NCBI RefSeq assembly: GCF_963422355.1
Contig: NC_085097.1
Span: 5,960,631-6,024,630 of the forward strand
Length of the DNA stretch: 64,000 nucleotides
Direction: 5' to 3'
From: Corticium candelabrum
Taxonomy: Eukaryota; Porifera; Homoscleromorpha; Homosclerophorida; Plakinidae
Each line of letters begins with the position of its first letter. Positions within the stretch are counted from its first letter, which is position 1. The notes under the pieces were generated by a model. The model made no database searches, had not been told where the DNA came from, and worked only from the letters and a program-made list of their open reading frames with translations. Position numbers and translations under genes: made by a program. This document shows, in pieces, positions 62,278 through 64,000 of this stretch.

Positions 62278-64000
62278 ATGAAAGGCAAATATGATGTTAA
62301 ATATGATGCTGTAAAGCGACAGAAAAAGTTTGTTTCGACATGGAGAAATCATTACCCTTGGTTACAAATATGCGTGGAAGAAAAGTACAATGACGGCAGC
62401 GTTCGTCCTGATTTTATGCAATGTAGAGTCTGTGTAAACAATCCACTCATTGCCGACAAACGTAGTGCATTTTTTATTGGCTCAACGAACTCTAGAATAG
62501 ATCCCATCAAGAAACACAACTTGTCAAGACAGCATATTGCATGTGTACGTGCTGAAGAAATGCGAGCAGGACCAGTGAACGTCGAGATTACAAAGATCGA
62601 AGCTGGCCTTCTTTCTCTTCATAGCAAAGAACGGCAACATTATCAGTATTTGTTTCGCACAGCATACGCTGTTGCAAAGAAATGCAAGCCTTTTCTTGAC
62701 TATGAGTACATTTGTGAGGTACAGCAGGCCAATGATGTTGATCTAGGTAAGAACTATCTGCGCGATAAGTCTGCAGCCTTGTTCACGAAGTATATTGCTG
62801 ATGATCTAAGGTGCAAGACTGCTGATGATTTAAAGCAGTGTCGCTATCTCTCGGTGATTTGTGATGGATCAACAGATTTGACTGTAGTGGAACAGGAGGT
62901 TGTCATGGTTCGCTACATTGATCTTACGACTGGTCGACCAGTGACTAGGTTGGCTGCATTGATAGAGTTGGAACACGCTCACGCAGATGGAGTACATACA
63001 GCGCTAAAGGATGGTTTGCGAAGAGTTATTAGTGAACAACCCGAGGATACCCTCAGGCTCTGTACGCATGGGGCCAACATTGTTTGCGGGAATTTCGATG
63101 GTGCTGCTGTCATGATGGGTGATCGCAACGGTGTCAAAGCAAAGCTGGTCAGAGACTATCCTTGCGCCGTTGTAATTCACTGTGTTGCTCACAAACTAGA
63201 GCTTGGCATTCTTGATGCAGTTAAAGCGGTTCCATATCTTGCAGAGTTTGAAGCAAGTATTAAGGAAATTTTCAAAATATATCGGTATTCACCTAAACGG
63301 CAACGAGAGCTGAAACAAGCTGCATCTACTCTTGACGAAGAGCTCAAGTCCTTTTCTGATATCAAGCAAGTTAGGTGGGTTGCTAGTAAAGAGCGGGCTC
63401 TCAAAGCAATCCTGCAGAACTTGTCATCTTTAGCTGCCCACCTGGAGCATATGGCTGCTGACGCCGGAAACAGTAGCGAAGAGAAGTCTAGAGGTCGAAG
63501 TATATTAGATACCATCTTGAGTCTCCGTTTTATCTTTTGGATTCACATGATGCTAGATTTTCTTGCGATTGTGACTAAAGTCTCAAGAAAATTCCAACAG
63601 AACGACATTGTTTTAATTGAAGTGCCAATCATTATTGATGATTGCATTGATGCTTTATCAGACCTTCTACAGCAATGTGGAGATTATCGTAAGAAGTTCA
63701 ATGCTATGTTCAATGCACATGAGAACACATATGGTACTTTGCAACTTAGTTCTCAGCGATCAACCAGAGGTGGCATCCATGCTAACACTGTTACCACTGT
63801 CGACTTAGATGACGACGCAGAGAAGTTTGTGAAGGGTGCTTTGTCATATCTGAAAATGCACTTTGGTTGCTTCAAAAATCCAACCTCGTCACATTTCGCA
63901 GCATTAAACTTTAAGAAATGGCCATACGATGAAACCGAGAGAAAGAGCTTTGGTCATGACGACATCAGCGGTTTAGTTAAAGCTTTTGAGTTAGCAATGA
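62278..64000 (+). CDS. hAT-type transposase (ZNF862-like), runs off the window
   Basis: ATG at 62278 opens a frame of at least 574 codons with no stop to the window end. Residues ~45-90 form a BED/TTF-like zinc finger (CRVCVNN, KKHNLSRQH). The catalytic core shows CDGSTDLTVVEQEVVM (first Asp, near residue 196), NFDGAAVMMGDRNGV (second Asp) and IHCVAHKLEL (conserved Cys/His), typical of hAT transposases of the ZNF862/KRBA2-like group, which excise and insert DNA. The C-terminal dimerisation domain lies beyond the window. With the OTU ORF upstream it probably belongs to one mobile element. The intact frame suggests recent activity or domestication. Confidence 0.85.
   Translation, partial: MKGKYDVKYDAVKRQKKFVSTWRNHYPWLQICVEEKYNDGSVRPDFMQCRVCVNNPLIADKRSAFFIGSTNSRIDPIKKHNLSRQHIACVRAEEMRAGPVNVEITKIEAGLLSLHSKERQHYQYLFRTAYAVAKKCKPFLDYEYICEVQQANDVDLGKNYLRDKSAALFTKYIADDLRCKTADDLKQCRYLSVICDGSTDLTVVEQEVVMVRYIDLTTGRPVTRLAALIELEHAHADGVHTALKDGLRRVISEQPEDTLRLCTHGANIVCGNFDGAAVMMGDRNGVKAKLVRDYPCAVVIHCVAHKLELGILDAVKAVPYLAEFEASIKEIFKIYRYSPKRQRELKQAASTLDEELKSFSDIKQVRWVASKERALKAILQNLSSLAAHLEHMAADAGNSSEEKSRGRSILDTILSLRFIFWIHMMLDFLAIVTKVSRKFQQNDIVLIEVPIIIDDCIDALSDLLQQCGDYRKKFNAMFNAHENTYGTLQLSSQRSTRGGIHANTVTTVDLDDDAEKFVKGALSYLKMHFGCFKNPTSSHFAALNFKKWPYDETERKSFGHDDISGLVKAFELAM

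Overview
The window is eukaryotic and comes from an animal. It carries parts of metazoan-type genes (a SAD/BRSK kinase, ZC3H11A, nucleobindin, and a TPR-ZU5-Death-domain protein) with short exons, GT-AG introns and many animal transposon families. An early-branching invertebrate such as a sponge fits the compact exons and the exceptional load of (GACA)n/(TGTC)n microsatellite, but the species cannot be named from sequence alone. No rRNA, tRNA, CRISPR array or prokaryotic gene was seen.

Layout. 1-0.6 kb: a PIF/Harbinger transposase scrap. 0.9-14.3 kb: the 3' end of a BRSK-type kinase gene (+ strand, four exons) whose introns hold six copies, from at least four subfamilies, of a non-LTR retrotransposon with N-terminal zinc fingers, reverse transcriptase and a restriction-like endonuclease. 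Every copy lies inside a (GACA)n tract and every copy has GACA on its own sense strand. 14.3-15.5 kb: a cluster of TCACGTGA motifs between convergent genes. 15.5-22.5 kb: ZC3H11A (- strand, ten coding exons) with introns swollen by microsatellites. 24.8-33.2 kb: a - strand gene encoding about eight 42-residue TPRs, one per 126-nt exon, then ZU5, a UPA-like region and a Death domain; a decayed Tc1/mariner element sits in one intron.

34.2-41.1 kb: a nested stack in which an element with ATAGAGCG inverted ends contains a Ty3/Gypsy retrotransposon (139-bp LTRs, 4-bp target duplication), whose 3' LTR in turn contains a MITE flanked by TAA. 42.2-43.5 kb: a partial nucleobindin gene interrupted by a 20-bp minisatellite and abutted by a second, decayed Gypsy pol fragment. 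44.7-51.9 kb: a 7.2-kb DNA transposon with ~140-bp inverted repeats, carrying a RecQ-like helicase on + and a DUF6589-like transposase with an N-terminal Cys4 domain on -, both mutated. 51.9-55.9 kb: three smaller non-coding elements that share the TAGCCTCG terminus of that transposon; one has a perfect 9-bp target duplication. 56.9-58.4 kb: ~710 bp of pure (TG)n joined to ~860 bp of TATACTG satellite. 61.2-64.0 kb: an OTU protease ORF, a linker ORF and an intact hAT-type transposase ORF that runs off the window.

Host genes supply the framework (kinase signalling, mRNA export, a death-fold scaffold, a calcium-binding protein), but most of the window is mobile or tandem-repeat DNA. The strongest candidates for something undescribed are the GACA-targeted retrotransposon group and the helicase transposon with its TAGCCTCG-ended derivatives.
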